Of a DNA stretch of 6,167 nucleotides, positions 5,382-6,167 are shown piece after piece. This stretch comes from Bacillota bacterium (GTDB lineage Bacteria > Bacillota > Clostridia > Oscillospirales > Ethanoligenentaceae): positions 1 to 6,167 of the forward strand of contig JAEWAE010000016.1 of NCBI GenBank assembly GCA_023391835.1, in the 5' to 3' direction. The notes below the pieces were generated by a model. The model was given only the letters and a program-made list of their open reading frames with translations, did not search any database and was not told the DNA's origin. How positions within the stretch are numbered: the first letter of the stretch is position 1; each line of letters opens with the position of its first letter. The position numbers were made by a program, and so were the translations under genes.

Positions 5382-6041
5382 TTATTCCTCGGTGATGTGC
5401 CCGTCGATGGCGACGGTCTTCACCTGCCAGGGAATCATCTTGCCGCATTGCTGCAGCGCCCGCCGCACCGCAAACTCCAGCCCGCCGCAGCAGGGCACCT
5501 CCATGCGCGCCACTGTCACGCTGCGGATATCGTTTTCCTGCAGGATGGCCGTGAGCTTTTCGGAATAGTCGGTGTCGTCGAGCTTGGGGCAGCCGATGAG
5601 CGCGATATGCCCGCGCAGCAGGTCGCGGTGGAAATTCGCGTACGCATAGGCCGTGCAGTCGGCCGCCACCAGCAGCCGTGCGCCGTCAAACCAGGGTGCC
5701 TTCACCGGCACGAGCCGGATCTGTACCGGCCACTGCATCAGCTCGCTGGCCGGTGCCTCCGGCTGCGTTTCGGCCCTGGGCCGGCCGGGGGCACGGTGCA
5801 GTGCCATGGCCCGGCTGCCCGGGCAGCCTCCCGTAGGCGGCGTGGGTGTCTCTGCGGCCTTCTCGGGCACGCGGAAGGCCGGCGCTTCCCGTTCCTCGAA
5901 TGTGATCGCGTCCGCGGGGCAGGCGGGCAGGCAGTTGCCCAGGCCGTCGCAATAATCTTCCCGCGCCAGCACGGCCTTGCCGTCGCGCATTTCGATGGCG
6001 CCTTCCTGACAGGCGGCGGCACACGCGCCGCAGCCGTTGCA
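5382..6041 (-). CDS. 4Fe-4S ferredoxin-domain protein, 5'-truncated
   Basis: The readable frame encodes a clostridial-type iron-sulfur protein. Cluster motif 1 is CNGCGACAAAC at codons 6041-6009. Motif 2 is CDGLGNCLPACP, where the usual second Cys is Leu, which I recall as normal in this family. A Pro/Ala-rich linker with GGCPGSR follows. The C-terminal domain has AADCTAYAYANF, IGCPKLDD, VPCCGG and IPWQV, which together recall a widespread anaerobe family of unknown biochemical role. Homology runs to 6041, but the codon just before it is an in-frame TAA (6044-6042), and no ATG, GTG or TTG lies between that stop and ATG 5990. Starting at 5990 gives 202 residues lacking cluster 1. Relatives normally have about ten residues ahead of motif 1, so the gene has lost its start. 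The cause is an insertion, a rearrangement or a mis-assembly at about 6042. It ends in its own strong terminator. In such anaerobes similar genes can adjoin Crp/Fnr (HcpR-like) regulators, from memory only. Confidence 0.8.
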   Translation of the reverse strand, partial: CNGCGACAAACQEGAIEMRDGKAVLAREDYCDGLGNCLPACPADAITFEEREAPAFRVPEKAAETPTPPTGGCPGSRAMALHRAPGRPRAETQPEAPASELMQWPVQIRLVPVKAPWFDGARLLVAADCTAYAYANFHRDLLRGHIALIGCPKLDDTDYSEKLTAILQENDIRSVTVARMEVPCCGGLEFAVRRALQQCGKMIPWQVKTVAIDGHITEE

Positions 6042-6167
6042 TTATAGCTTTAGCGCGAAATAACCACCAGCTATGCTGGTGAGGATAAAAATCTTTAGAT
6101 ACAAGAAAACCTCCTTTTGCTAAAATAGATGCAGGTTTGCCAACCGCATTATGAAGCAAAAGGGGGT
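6042..6167. other. AT-richer segment fused to the ferredoxin gene, possible insertion-sequence end
   Basis: Composition falls to about 39% G+C by my count, against 67% in 5941-6000, with a sharp edge at about 6042. The segment holds a perfect 7-base hairpin, CACCAGC (6065-6071) with GCTGGTG (6075-6081), loop TAT, about 25 bases from the junction. Subterminal hairpins of this kind occur near the ends of IS200/IS605 elements. On the minus strand AAAAGGAGG (6118-6110) precedes TTG 6104, which opens a 20-codon frame (ending in ALKL) that stops at 6042, in frame with the ferredoxin. A second minus-strand frame stays open from the window edge into the ferredoxin region. Neither is recognised. A foreign element end or a chimeric contig end are the main explanations. 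Confidence 0.4.

Noticed and set aside
5331..6047. Plus-strand frame of 238 codons opposite the 4Fe-4S gene
   Set aside because: It runs through the terminator stem and is antisense to strong Fe-S motifs, with no domain of its own.
5686..6159. Minus-strand frame joining the AT-richer segment to a shifted frame of the 4Fe-4S gene
   Set aside because: Past 6041 it reads the ferredoxin DNA in the wrong frame, giving Arg-rich product. Only its first 40 or so codons could be a gene remnant, and they match nothing I recognise.
1..6167. tRNA, rRNA, CRISPR array or phage genes
   Set aside because: No cloverleaf, rRNA signature, regularly spaced repeat or phage structural motif was seen on either strand.

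Overview
This GC-rich window (about two-thirds G+C where counted) has strong AGGAGG-type ribosome binding sites and short convergent or divergent transcription units. The protein types fit a high-GC anaerobic Firmicute, probably a gut Oscillospirales/Ruminococcaceae-type Clostridium relative. That is an inference from gene families, since there is no rRNA or other phylogenetic marker. The 13-C run at one end and the abrupt change in composition at the other suggest the window may be a whole contig from an assembly.

Layout. Bases 1-300 hold no gene. They contain a poly-C run, a GC-rich hairpin, a self-complementary MITE-like repeat (84-189) and a candidate extended -10 promoter for the next gene. 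A cytoplasmic GH35 beta-galactosidase (301-2058, +) follows and ends in a long bidirectional terminator hairpin. That hairpin is shared with a convergent two-gene operon on the minus strand: a small single-domain rhodanese (4129-3788), then a CoA-disulfide-reductase-like flavoprotein with a C-terminal rhodanese domain (3783-2134). A Crp/Fnr-family regulator (4254-4931, +) diverges from that operon across 124 bases with candidate operator elements. It converges on a thioredoxin gene (5263-4940, -) with only 8 bases between the stop codons. Upstream of thioredoxin lie a promoter, a 13-base palindrome and the terminator of a 4Fe-4S protein (minus strand, 6041-5382). The 5' end of that 4Fe-4S gene is missing: its first cluster motif runs directly into an in-frame stop, and the last 126 bases have different, AT-richer composition.

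How the genes fit together. The central block looks like a thiol/sulfane-sulfur redox module. Two rhodanese active sites and a CoADR-type Cys flavoprotein could handle persulfides, polysulfides or CoA disulfides. Thioredoxin could supply disulfide reduction, and the Crp/Fnr protein is the obvious candidate regulator. It has a CRP-like recognition helix but neither the cAMP-binding signature nor an Fnr-type N-terminal Cys cluster. The 4Fe-4S protein may belong to the same stress network. The beta-galactosidase appears functionally unrelated.
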